In this document: positions 17,281 to 25,278 of the stretch, in pieces
How the letters are laid out: each line of letters begins with the position of its first letter
How positions within the stretch are numbered: the stretch's first letter is position 1
Origin: Rickettsiales bacterium
GTDB lineage: Bacteria; Pseudomonadota; Alphaproteobacteria; Rickettsiales; UBA1997
Length of the DNA: 33,439 nucleotides
NCBI GenBank assembly: GCA_021298605.1
Contig: JAJTDS010000010.1
Span: forward strand, 1-33,439
Direction: 5' to 3'
Made by a program: the position numbers and the translations under genes
Notes under the pieces: generated by a model
Seen by the model: only the letters and a program-made list of their open reading frames with translations
Database searches by the model: none
Told to the model about the DNA's origin: nothing

Positions 17281-18300
17281 ATGGCTGATATTAAAAAAAT
17301 TACCGATTACTTCGCTGAAGATATCGAAAAAGTGAATAAAATTATAATGAGCTTTGCAAGTGGAAAATCTCCCTTGATCTATGAAATATCGAGCCACTTA
17401 GTTAATTCTGGCGGTAAAAGAATTAGGCCTTTGCTATTGATGATCGCAAATAATTTATTTTACCGTAATCAAGTTCAAAACTCATTAAACGATAATGTTT
17501 ATTACCTTGCTTCCGCTATTGAAATGATACACACCGCAACATTGCTTCATGATGATGTAGTTGATAATAGTGAAGTTCGTAGAGGTAAAAAAACTGCTAA
17601 TTCGTTATGGGATAATAAATCAAGTATTTTAGTTGGCGATTATCTTTTTTCTATTGCATTTCAGTTGATGGTTAAAACTAAAAATATTGAAGCTCTTGCA
17701 TTACTTTCAAAGGTTTCAAGCGAAATAGCTGATGGTGAAGTGATGCAACTAGAAAATTTTGCAGAAATAAATCTAACAATTGAAAAATATTTAGAAATAA
17801 TTAACTCAAAAACTGCTATTTTGTTCTCCGCTTCAACAGAAGTTGCTGGAATTATAAATTTAGCAAGTTGCGAAGAGATTGATTCTTTAAAAATATTTGG
17901 TAAAAATTTAGGTATTATTTTTCAAATAGTTGATGATATTCTTGATTATATAGGTGATGAAAATTCAATCGGCAAGCAATTGGGTGATGATTTTTTTGAA
18001 GGAAAAATTACTCTTCCAATAATAATTACAATAGCAGAAGCTAATAAAGTCAATAACTCTCAAGATATTGTTTTAATTAAAGAGATTTTTCTTAAAAATT
18101 TATCTTCTAGCAATAAAGATGCTAAAGATTTTGAATTAATTCTAGGATTAGTTAAAAAATATCAATCAATTAAAAAATCTTTGGATGTAGCGAATCATTA
18201 CTATCAACAAGCTGTAAATTCATTGACAATATTTCAAGATTCAATCGCAAAAGAACATTTAAAACAAATTTTAATCTATGCTTTTCAGAGAATTTCTTAA
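17281..18300 (+). CDS. ispB: Polyprenyl (octaprenyl-type) diphosphate synthase
   Basis: This trans-isoprenyl diphosphate synthase builds the long side chain of ubiquinone. The first Asp-rich motif is LLHDDVVD (D91, D92, D95) with the following SEVRRGKKTAN, and the second is FQIVDDILDY (D218, D219, D222). The GGKRIRPLLL segment at about residues 44-53 binds isopentenyl diphosphate. The small residues before the first Asp-rich motif, without bulky Phe or Tyr, fit a long-chain product. Length 339 is normal for IspB. The 3' end overlaps the next gene (IalB family) by 23 bases, so the two are cotranscribed. Confidence 0.92.
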   Translation: MADIKKITDYFAEDIEKVNKIIMSFASGKSPLIYEISSHLVNSGGKRIRPLLLMIANNLFYRNQVQNSLNDNVYYLASAIEMIHTATLLHDDVVDNSEVRRGKKTANSLWDNKSSILVGDYLFSIAFQLMVKTKNIEALALLSKVSSEIADGEVMQLENFAEINLTIEKYLEIINSKTAILFSASTEVAGIINLASCEEIDSLKIFGKNLGIIFQIVDDILDYIGDENSIGKQLGDDFFEGKITLPIIITIAEANKVNNSQDIVLIKEIFLKNLSSSNKDAKDFELILGLVKKYQSIKKSLDVANHYYQQAVNSLTIFQDSIAKEHLKQILIYAFQRIS

Positions 18301-18811
18301 TTTATTAAAAAATTTAATTAGATTTTTTAAATTTCAAATTTTCATCATTTTATTTTTTAATTATAATGCCTTGTCGCAAACCATAGATAGTCGTTTTGGA
18401 AATTGGACATTGTTTGAAAAAGAAATTTCCGAATATGAAAAATTATGCTATTTAGTCAATAAATCAATAGTTGGAGAAACTGATTATACAAAAAGAGAGC
18501 AACCTTTCCTAATGATTTCTCGCTCTACAAAAACAAGAATGGAAGAAATTTCTTTATCTGCTGGCTTTGAATATAAGTTTAAATCAATTATTTTAGTTCT
18601 AATAAATAATAAAAATTATGATTTTATAGCCAATAATAATATTGCATGGCCTATTAATGAGAGCGATAATCCAAAAATAATTCAAAAAATTATAGGTAGT
18701 GATATTCTAATTTCTAGATCTGATTCAGCAATTGGCAAATATGCAATTGATGAATATGACTTAAAAGGTTTTGCAAAAAGTTATGCGAGAATGAGGGAAA
18801 TTTGTCCATAA
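18278..18811 (+). CDS. IalB-family secreted protein
   Basis: This matches the invasion-associated locus B family of alphaproteobacteria, whose members are small periplasmic or secreted proteins of poorly known function; one in Bartonella affects erythrocyte invasion. After a basic start (residues 1-18) and a hydrophobic signal segment to about residue 34, the mature part begins FGNWTLFEKE, the family's opening motif, followed by PFLMISRS, EISLSAGFEYK and EYDLKGFAKSYARM near the end. The 177-residue length is typical. Two Cys residues (in EKLCYL and REICP) may form a disulfide, and DsbB is encoded nearby. It overlaps ispB by 23 bases. The family name does not prove a role in invasion here. Confidence 0.78.
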   Translation: MLFREFLNLLKNLIRFFKFQIFIILFFNYNALSQTIDSRFGNWTLFEKEISEYEKLCYLVNKSIVGETDYTKREQPFLMISRSTKTRMEEISLSAGFEYKFKSIILVLINNKNYDFIANNNIAWPINESDNPKIIQKIIGSDILISRSDSAIGKYAIDEYDLKGFAKSYARMREICP

Positions 18812-18852
18812 AATTATTTTAATTATAATTATCGAGTTTCTAGTTTATTGAT

Positions 18853-19737
18853 ATGAAAAAACAGAGATCAAAATTTTCCTATTATTTTCGCAAATATCTT
18901 CTTATTCCATTTAAAATACTTCGGATATCATTAATTGATGTAATTAGGCAAGATGGAATAGAGCATGCTGGTTATTTAGCATTTTTAAGTTTTTTATCTT
19001 TATTTCCTTTTTTAATTTTTTTGATTTCAATTGCTGGGTATATAGGTGCATCAAAGGCTGGGCTGGAAATTATTGAAATATTATTAGAAGCATTACCGAA
19101 AGATATGTTAGGTTTTTTAAAGCCTAGAATTATGGAAATAATATCTGGACCTCCTCAGCAATTTTTAACTATTGCGATTATTGGCATTATCTGGACCGCA
19201 TCTTCCTCGGTTGAAGGCTGTCGTACTATCTTAAATAGGGCTTATAGAGTTCATTTTCCTCCGCCTTATATTCTAAGAAGATTTTTTAGTATCTTGGAAT
19301 TCTTTATTGTAGTTTTTTTAATGATTGTTGGAATGTTTATTTTTATTGTTATTCCAGATATTTTAAACTTTATTGAAAAGCAATTTTTAGTAAATTTTAA
19401 TTTTAATTTAAGATTTCTGCATTTTCGATATTTATTAATTTTTGTATTGCTATTTTTTGCCAATTCGCTGTTATATTTTTTTATTCCCAGTTCTAAACAA
19501 AAAATTACTCAAACCATTCCAGGGTCTCTTCTTGTTTCCATTCTTTCAATTGTTTTGTTTAAAATATTTGTATTTTATGTGACTAATTTTAAACAATTTA
19601 ATATTGTTTACGGTTCTCTTGCTGGTGTTATTAGTGCATTAATGTTTTTTTACTTAATGGGTCTAATATTTATTTTGGGAGCTGAATTTAATTATCATTT
19701 TCATCGAACTTATCAAATTTTTTTGAAAAAGAATTAA
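18853..19737 (+). CDS. YihY/BrkB-family inner-membrane protein
   Basis: This is a polytopic inner-membrane protein of the YihY/UPF0761 family (earlier mislabelled ribonuclease BN), whose function is not settled. The conserved N-terminal amphipathic segment and first span GYLAFLSFLSLFPFLIFLI occur at about residues 38-57, followed by a loop with LPKDMLGFLKP, the family motif WTASSSVEGCRTILNRAY near 115, and then four or so further spans to about residue 285, including AGVISALMFFYLMGLIFILG with the typical final GAEFN. Length 294 is usual. It follows the IalB-family gene by 41 bases on the same strand. Confidence 0.88.
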   Translation: MKKQRSKFSYYFRKYLLIPFKILRISLIDVIRQDGIEHAGYLAFLSFLSLFPFLIFLISIAGYIGASKAGLEIIEILLEALPKDMLGFLKPRIMEIISGPPQQFLTIAIIGIIWTASSSVEGCRTILNRAYRVHFPPPYILRRFFSILEFFIVVFLMIVGMFIFIVIPDILNFIEKQFLVNFNFNLRFLHFRYLLIFVLLFFANSLLYFFIPSSKQKITQTIPGSLLVSILSIVLFKIFVFYVTNFKQFNIVYGSLAGVISALMFFYLMGLIFILGAEFNYHFHRTYQIFLKKN

Positions 19738-19763
19738 ATTTATTTAAAAATATTAATCATTAT

Positions 19764-20453
19764 TCACTTCTTGAGATTATAAAAATAAGATATTTTTTCT
19801 ATTAATTCACTATATTGTCTAGGTGAGGTTGATTTTCCTAGCACCCAATCATATATTTCAACATCTTCTTCATTGAGAAATAAATCAAAATTTAATAATT
19901 CGACAGCACTCATTTTTATCAACATTTCTTTGGCAAAATTTCCAATTAAAAAGTCAGTTTCTTTGCATCCCCTGTAAGTAGAGCGATAAAGTAACTTATT
20001 GATAATATTGTGACTTTCATCAAAGAACCACTTATAATTAGCTATAAAGTTTTTTAATTGTTCAGTTGTTTTTAATAAATCATCATCTTTATATTTTTCT
20101 GTTGGTAGAAATCCCCAAACTGGCTTCGGGAAAGATTTATCATCTTCAAATCTTGCAATTAAGTGAATATGAAGTTGTGAAACAATATTTCCTAGATTAG
20201 CAATGTTAAGTTTTGTTGGTCTGTAATTCTTTTGTAAAAATTGAGAAATAAAGTTTATTTCTTTTAGCAATACTAGTTGTTGATTCCAGTTTAAATCTGT
20301 TATTTCTGTTATTGCTTGATTTTTAGTATTTATTATTTCTGGAACCAGTATTATCCAAGGATAATTTGAGTCCTTGATTATTCTAACTTGAGATATCGAT
20401 AGTTTATCAATAAATATGCTATCTTCATCTAAGATTGGGTTGATTGTGAACAT
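19764..20453 (-). CDS. Fusion of a HIT-family domain with SdhE (flavinylation factor)
   Basis: Residues 1 to about 135 are a HIT-domain protein: NIANLGNIVSQLHIHLIARF (with H95 and H97) then KSFPKPVWGF. In this subfamily the third His of the triad is an Arg or absent, so that is not a defect. Residues about 150-229 are an SdhE (YgfY/DUF339) domain: KLLYRSTYRGCKETDFLIG with the required RGxxE motif at 161-165, then FAKEM, and DVEIYDWVLG. SdhE helps attach FAD to succinate dehydrogenase. Both are normally separate genes. The SdhE part has no ATG in frame near the join, so it should be made only as a fusion. The gene begins directly after the dsbB stop. Confidence 0.8.
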   Translation of the reverse strand: MFTINPILDEDSIFIDKLSISQVRIIKDSNYPWIILVPEIINTKNQAITEITDLNWNQQLVLLKEINFISQFLQKNYRPTKLNIANLGNIVSQLHIHLIARFEDDKSFPKPVWGFLPTEKYKDDDLLKTTEQLKNFIANYKWFFDESHNIINKLLYRSTYRGCKETDFLIGNFAKEMLIKMSAVELLNFDLFLNEEDVEIYDWVLGKSTSPRQYSELIEKISYFYNLKK

Positions 20454-20972
20454 TTATAATTTTTTAAAATTTATATAAGAATAAGATGCGATTATTGAAA
20501 TCAGTAGAAATAGTGAATATATAAAATTCCAGCCTGCCATTGATATGCCAAGAAAAAAAGCGGTTGGAACATCACAACTAGCAAATGAATTTTCTTTAAG
20601 TGTTTGTGTAAGAGATTCTGCAGTTTGATTATAATCTATTGAACTATTATTTTTACATCCGCTTGGTAATGAAAAAATTTTTGCCTCAACTCCGCTGTGA
20701 TAACCAGCAACCAAAGATTCAAAAAAAGTTATTGCTGCAAGAAGGAATATTGATAATTTCTGTTTTTTTTGCTGTTTAATAAATTTAATTGATAAAAAAC
20801 AAAAAATTATCATTACGAAATATATTAATCTTTGATAAGTGCAAAGTTTGCATGGCTTGTAATTGAAGTAATATTCACTTATATAGGCAATTATTAACGG
20901 GGATATTGAATAAAATATGGTCAATGCCATTAATTGTTTAAAAGAAATCTCGATAATTTTTTTGATAGTCAT
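20454..20972 (-). CDS. dsbB: Disulfide bond formation protein B
   Basis: DsbB is the inner-membrane quinone reductase that reoxidises DsbA. Four membrane segments are visible at about residues 12-32, 48-66, 73-91 and 140-165. The first periplasmic Cys pair is C41 and C44 in PCKLCTYQRL, the second is C106 (SGC) and C133 (SFASCDVP), followed by the signature FFLGISMAGWNFIYSL. Length 172 is typical. It is placed 14 bases after pgi and its stop directly abuts the start of the HIT-SdhE fusion, so pgi-dsbB-fusion form one transcript. DsbA is not in the window. Confidence 0.9.
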   Translation of the reverse strand: MTIKKIIEISFKQLMALTIFYSISPLIIAYISEYYFNYKPCKLCTYQRLIYFVMIIFCFLSIKFIKQQKKQKLSIFLLAAITFFESLVAGYHSGVEAKIFSLPSGCKNNSSIDYNQTAESLTQTLKENSFASCDVPTAFFLGISMAGWNFIYSLFLLISIIASYSYINFKKL

Positions 20973-20986
20973 TTTTATTTATCTAA

Positions 20987-22237
20987 TTATTTTTTTAAAA
21001 ATTCTTTTGCTAAAGTTTTTCTCATTTCAATTGCGGGTTGATCAAATGGGCTGAATTTTTGTACTTTGGCAATTAATATGATTTCTAGCATCATCTGCAT
21101 CATTATTTTTCCTAGAGATTCTTCGTTAAGATTTTCTATTTCAAAAACTCTGATAGGCAAATTATGATTCTTAAGTGTTGCAATTGTTGCCTTAAGTTCA
21201 ATTTTTAATATTTCGCTAATTTTATAACTATCAAAAATTGTTTTATTCTGTGCGGTGCCTTTGATAGTGAAATCTTTTTCTTGATTATTAGCACTAATAA
21301 AAGTAAAAAATTTATCATTTGGACCATCTAAATAAAGCTGTAATTGACTATGCTGATCAATTGTTCCCATTGAATTTATTGGAGTTATTCCAAAATTATT
21401 TTTTCCTAAAGATTCAGCGCAAATTTGCCTATACCAGTCATTAAAGTTTTTTAAGCTATCAATATAGGGCATAAAAACACTATTTCTAAAGCCTATATCA
21501 TATAATTTTAATTGATCAAAGCAGGCATTTTTTATATCTTCCTCATTTATAAATTCTGAAATTGCTAATTTTGCTCCTTGATGAATTTTTTTAATATCAA
21601 GCCCTGCTATTAATGCAGGAACTAAGCCAACTATTGAAAAGCAAGAATATCTACCGCTAATTGATGGATGATGATAGATTTCTGAACCTATTTCTTTAGC
21701 AATTTTAGCGATAGTGTTTTTGGTAGAATTACTAATAAAAAATAAATGTTCGGCAGGTTTTAAGTTTAATTCTTGTAGAATATTGATAATTATTAAAGTT
21801 TGACATATTGTTTCAATTGTTTCTCCAGATTTGCTGATTACTAAAAAAGCGGTTTTTTGAAAATTTACATTTTTAAGTTGATAACTTATTTTTTCTGGAT
21901 CAATCGATTCAATGAAAGTTAATTTATTTTCATTATTTAGTGAGGCAAAGCTTTTACCACCAAGACTTGAACCGCCAGTTGCTAAAACAATAATATTTTC
22001 AAAATCTTTGACTTTTCTATATAGAGATATTGAGTTATTAAAATTTTCCTCATCGTTGACTATTGAAATTTCTGCAATCTGATTTTTCAATATTTCGTCT
22101 TTCATCATTTTATAATGAAGATCAATTGATTTGCTTAAATCTAAATTTTTATTGTGATTATTCTTAAAGCTTAAAGATTCCAAATTTTTAAAGTCTTTTT
22201 GTTTGAGATTGATAAATTTATGTTGATAAAGTTTCAT
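20987..22237 (-). CDS. pgi: Glucose-6-phosphate isomerase (short form)
   Basis: Pgi interconverts glucose-6-phosphate and fructose-6-phosphate. The SIS-type sugar-phosphate site is seen in VLATGGSSLGGKSFASL and VISKSGETIETI. Catalytic-region motifs are GRYSCFSIVGLVPAL, AESLGKNNFGITPINSMGTIDQHSQLQ, where the core is PINSMGTIDQHSQ, and FSPFDQPAIEMRKTLAKEFL at the end. At 416 residues it is much shorter than E. coli Pgi (549) but fits the compact form found in several alphaproteobacteria. Most Rickettsia lack glycolysis, so its presence suggests sugar-phosphate use or feeding of sugar-nucleotide synthesis, consistent with murA. Confidence 0.92.
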   Translation of the reverse strand: MKLYQHKFINLKQKDFKNLESLSFKNNHNKNLDLSKSIDLHYKMMKDEILKNQIAEISIVNDEENFNNSISLYRKVKDFENIIVLATGGSSLGGKSFASLNNENKLTFIESIDPEKISYQLKNVNFQKTAFLVISKSGETIETICQTLIIINILQELNLKPAEHLFFISNSTKNTIAKIAKEIGSEIYHHPSISGRYSCFSIVGLVPALIAGLDIKKIHQGAKLAISEFINEEDIKNACFDQLKLYDIGFRNSVFMPYIDSLKNFNDWYRQICAESLGKNNFGITPINSMGTIDQHSQLQLYLDGPNDKFFTFISANNQEKDFTIKGTAQNKTIFDSYKISEILKIELKATIATLKNHNLPIRVFEIENLNEESLGKIMMQMMLEIILIAKVQKFSPFDQPAIEMRKTLAKEFLKK

Positions 22238-22371
22238 AATGATAATTTTATTAAAAAAGCTTGCTATTTAAATAATAGTTTTTTTAAATTGAAGAAAATT
22301 TTTATTTTTGCAAATATTTTTTAATATTTTCTTAAATTTAATCAAAACCACAAATTTTGGCATAAATTATT

Positions 22372-22446
22372 GGCTGGGTAGCAAAGTGGTAATGCAAGAG
22401 CCTGCAAAGCTTTCATTCGTCGGTTCGATTCCGACCCCGGCCTCCA
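22372..22446 (+). tRNA. tRNA-Cys (anticodon GCA)
   Basis: The cloverleaf is clear. The acceptor stem is GGCTGGG with CCCGGCC (one G-U pair). The anticodon stem AGAGC/GCTTT surrounds the loop CTGCAAA, giving anticodon GCA. The T arm is GTCGG-TTCGATT-CCGAC. The discriminator is T (U73), the identity base for cysteine, and CCA is encoded at 22444-22446. Confidence 0.95.
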
Positions 22447-22497
22447 CTAACCACTTAATAAATTCTTGTTCATCTAAAATCTTGTTCATAATTAAAA

Positions 22498-23355
22498 ATG
22501 CAAACTAGCTCAATTTTGGCTGGAGTAATAGGGGATCCAATATCTCATTCTTTATCTCCAACTATTCATAATTTTTATTTAAAAAAAAATAATATTTCTG
22601 GTTCTTATCAATCAATTTTAATTGCTAAAGAAAATTTACAAAAAGAAGTGAAAATATTAATAGATAAAGGTTTTGCTGGTTTTAATGCCACAATACCTCA
22701 TAAAGAAGAAATTTTTAAAATGTGCCAAAATGTTAGCGAGGTAGCAAAATTAACAAAAGCAGTTAATACTGTTTTAATTAATAAAGACGGAAGCTTGTAT
22801 GGCGATAATTCTGATGCTAAAGGTTTTATAGATAATGTTTTTTGGCATTATCCTAAATTATCTTTAAAAGATAAAACGATATTTATAATTGGGGCAGGGG
22901 GCGCTTCAAGAGCAATCATTTACTCTTTCATTATGCAGGGAGTAAAAAAAATAGTGATCACTAATCGCAACGAGGAAAGGGCCATTAAAGTGGTTGATAA
23001 TTTTTATAATCTTGCATCAAGTAATAATTGTTTGATTGATTATGTTGATTTTCAGAAATTTCAACTCAATCTAAGGGATTGTAATTTTTTGGTAAATACA
23101 ACATCTTTAGGCATGGTAAATCAAGATCATTTAAAAATTGATATATCAAATCTACCAAAAGATTCAATCGTTGCAGATATAGTTTATAAGCCATTATTCA
23201 CTAATTTATTATTGCAGGCTCAATCTCAAAATAATCCAATAATAACTGGGATAGGTATGTTAATAAATCAAGCTTTAGTAGGTTTTGAAATGTGGTTTGG
23301 GGTAAAAGAGGTTTTTAATCAAAAATTAAACGATATTTTGCTTGCGAAATTGTAG
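22498..23355 (+). CDS. aroE: Shikimate dehydrogenase
   Basis: AroE reduces 3-dehydroshikimate to shikimate with NADPH. The substrate-binding start GVIGDPISHSLSPTIHN, the catalytic Lys69 in FNATIPHKE and the catalytic Asp106 in YGDNSDAKGF are present, and the nucleotide-binding loop IIGAGGASRAI is at about residues 131-141. The C-terminal GIGMLINQALVGFEMWFG is typical. Length 285 is normal. It lies 51 bases after tRNA-Cys. Together with pabA it implies that chorismate, and so folate or aromatic compounds, is made here. Confidence 0.93.
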   Translation: MQTSSILAGVIGDPISHSLSPTIHNFYLKKNNISGSYQSILIAKENLQKEVKILIDKGFAGFNATIPHKEEIFKMCQNVSEVAKLTKAVNTVLINKDGSLYGDNSDAKGFIDNVFWHYPKLSLKDKTIFIIGAGGASRAIIYSFIMQGVKKIVITNRNEERAIKVVDNFYNLASSNNCLIDYVDFQKFQLNLRDCNFLVNTTSLGMVNQDHLKIDISNLPKDSIVADIVYKPLFTNLLLQAQSQNNPIITGIGMLINQALVGFEMWFGVKEVFNQKLNDILLAKL

Positions 23356-23405
23356 ACTAAAATCAAAATTATAATTTTTATTTCACAAATATTCAATTTT
23401 TAGTC

Positions 23406-23693
23406 ATGATTAAAATTATTTTGAAAATTATTAGTTTTCTAAAAAAGATAATATTATTTTTATTTTTAGCATTATTAACAATTTTTATGGTTAATAATCG
23501 TCAAGCGGTAATTATAAATAGTTGGCCATTTCCTTTTGAAATTGAAACTAAGCTTTTTATAATCATGATATTATTTTTTACCGTAGGTCTTTTATTTGGT
23601 TTTTTATTTTTTTCTAAAAACTTATTAAAGTTAATATTTTCTAAGTCTAAAAGTGATTATATTTTTAAAAAATCTCGCAAAATAACTAAATAA
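23406..23693 (+). CDS. LapA-domain (DUF1049) small membrane protein
   Basis: A 95-residue protein with two membrane spans at about residues 14-30 and 48-70 joined by a short loop NNRQAVIINSWPFPFEIETK, then a basic Lys/Ser-rich cytoplasmic tail. The sequence FMVNNRQAVIINSWP followed by a Phe/Leu-rich span with GLLFGFLFF matches the LapA/DUF1049 pattern of proteins linked to lipopolysaccharide assembly in E. coli. In alphaproteobacteria such a gene often lies near ihfB or pyrF; here it lies 50 bases after aroE. Precise role unproven. Confidence 0.65.
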   Translation: MIKIILKIISFLKKIILFLFLALLTIFMVNNRQAVIINSWPFPFEIETKLFIIMILFFTVGLLFGFLFFSKNLLKLIFSKSKSDYIFKKSRKITK

Positions 23694-23910
23694 AATAGCA
23701 GAAATTAATAAAAATAAAAAGCAGGGCTTGATTTAAAAAGTTTTATAGTTAAATTTCAGTTTTTATTTTCTCTTACTTAATTTTAGTTGCAGAATTAAAA
23801 CTTGCAATTAGTGTAATCGAGTAAATTTAAAGGCTTAAATTTAAAAGTCGCAAATATATTAAAGTTATTTTAACTTTAGATTTTATCAATAATCAAACTT
23901 ATTTTAATAA

Positions 23911-25200
23911 ATGGGAAGCAATCTTACTGTAATGGGTAATAAAGAGATACTATTAGTTGCTGAAAATATAGCGCACGAAAAGGGAATATCTCCACAAGAA
24001 GTTGTTTTTGCAATGGAGGAAGGAATTAAACTGGCTGCCAAAAAAAAATATGGCAATCATTTAATTATTGATTGTAAAATTGATCGCAAAACAGGCTCAA
24101 TTAAGTTATTTAATAATCTTGAGGTTGTTTCTAGTGATGAAATTGAAGGTTTTGATTCTAGAACACATATATCTTTGCAAGATGCAAAGCAAGAAGAGAC
24201 TGAAGCTGAAATTGGAGATTTTATCGCTAGAGAGTTGCCTCCTATAGATCTAAATCGTGTTGTTGCTCAAGTTGCTAGAAATGAAATTATTAAAAAAGTA
24301 AGAGATGCAGAAAAAAATAAAGAATATAATGAATTTAAAGATAAAATTGGCGAAATAGCAAGTGCTTCTGTTAAAAAAGTTGGTTTAAAAAATATTGTTA
24401 TGGAAGTTGAGGGCTACGAAGCTGTAATTCACGAAACTGGTCTAATACCAAAAGAAAATTTCAAAGTTGGCGATAGAGTTAGGGTTTATATTGAAGATGT
24501 TAGGAGAGAAGAGAGTGGGGCTCAAATATTTTTATCAAGAACTCATCCTAATTTTTTAGTAAAACTATTTGAACAAGAAGTTCCAGAGCTTTATGACGGA
24601 AATATAGAAGTTAAATCAGTTGCTAGAGATGCTGGTTCAAGGGCTAAAATTGCAATTTATTCAAGAAGAGAAGATATTGATACTATTGGTTCATTTATCG
24701 GAATTAGAGGTAGTAGAGTTCAATCTGTAAGCTCAGAACTAAAAGGTGAAAAAATTGACATTATAAAATATTCATCCAATATTGCAGAAATGGCAATAAA
24801 TTCACTTACTCCAGCAAAAATAAGTAAAGTTATTGTTGATGAAGAAAATAAATTAATTGAAGTGGTGGTAAAAGAAGATCAGCTAAGTCTTGCTATTGGA
24901 AGAGGTGGTCAAAATGTAAAATTAGCATCTCGTTTAATCGGCTATAAAATTGATGTCATCACCGATGATCAAGAATCTATTCGCAGAACTGCTGAATTTA
25001 ATCAAGCATCTTCTTTATTTATTGAGGCTCTTGATGTTGAAGATATGATAGCTAATTTATTAGCATCAGAGGGCTTTTTATCGGTTGAAGATCTTGTTTC
25101 TGCAGAAATTACTGAAATTCAATCAATTGAAGGTTTTGATGAAGATTTAGCTAAGGAAATTAAGAAAAGAGCAGAAGAATATTTGCAAAAAATTTCTTAA
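23911..25200 (+). CDS. nusA: Transcription termination/antitermination factor NusA
   Basis: NusA binds RNA polymerase and modulates pausing, termination and antitermination. The N-terminal polymerase-binding domain (to about residue 130) is followed by an S1 domain (about 135-200), then KH domains carrying IGIRGSRVQSVSSELKGEKI and SLAIGRGGQNVKLASRLIG. One C-terminal helix-hairpin-helix (SAEITEIQSIEGFDEDLAKEI) closes the protein. At 429 residues it is shorter than E. coli NusA (495). ATG at 23932 is an alternative start giving MGNKEILLVAEN, close to the E. coli start; no ribosome-binding site decides between them. RimP, normally just upstream, is absent, and the 217 bases before it show only small AT-rich hairpins. 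Confidence 0.95.
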   Translation: MGSNLTVMGNKEILLVAENIAHEKGISPQEVVFAMEEGIKLAAKKKYGNHLIIDCKIDRKTGSIKLFNNLEVVSSDEIEGFDSRTHISLQDAKQEETEAEIGDFIARELPPIDLNRVVAQVARNEIIKKVRDAEKNKEYNEFKDKIGEIASASVKKVGLKNIVMEVEGYEAVIHETGLIPKENFKVGDRVRVYIEDVRREESGAQIFLSRTHPNFLVKLFEQEVPELYDGNIEVKSVARDAGSRAKIAIYSRREDIDTIGSFIGIRGSRVQSVSSELKGEKIDIIKYSSNIAEMAINSLTPAKISKVIVDEENKLIEVVVKEDQLSLAIGRGGQNVKLASRLIGYKIDVITDDQESIRRTAEFNQASSLFIEALDVEDMIANLLASEGFLSVEDLVSAEITEIQSIEGFDEDLAKEIKKRAEEYLQKIS

Positions 25201-25278
25201 AATTCTTAACTTATCATTTTATATCTTTTATAAAATCGAACATAAATTAATGGCTCTGCCACAAATAAGATTATAAAT

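Noticed and set aside
19764-20453. Missing third His in the HIT motif as a sign of inactivation
   Set aside because: The pattern HxHxxxR followed by DD and PVWG is, as I recall, normal for the alphaproteobacterial HIT subfamily.
22308-22508. 66-codon plus-strand ORF over tRNA-Cys
   Set aside because: It reads through the tRNA gene and into the aroE start; chance frame.
25250-25276. Eight-codon ATG ORF in front of infB as a leader peptide
   Set aside because: Too short, with no terminator/antiterminator pairing visible; likely chance.
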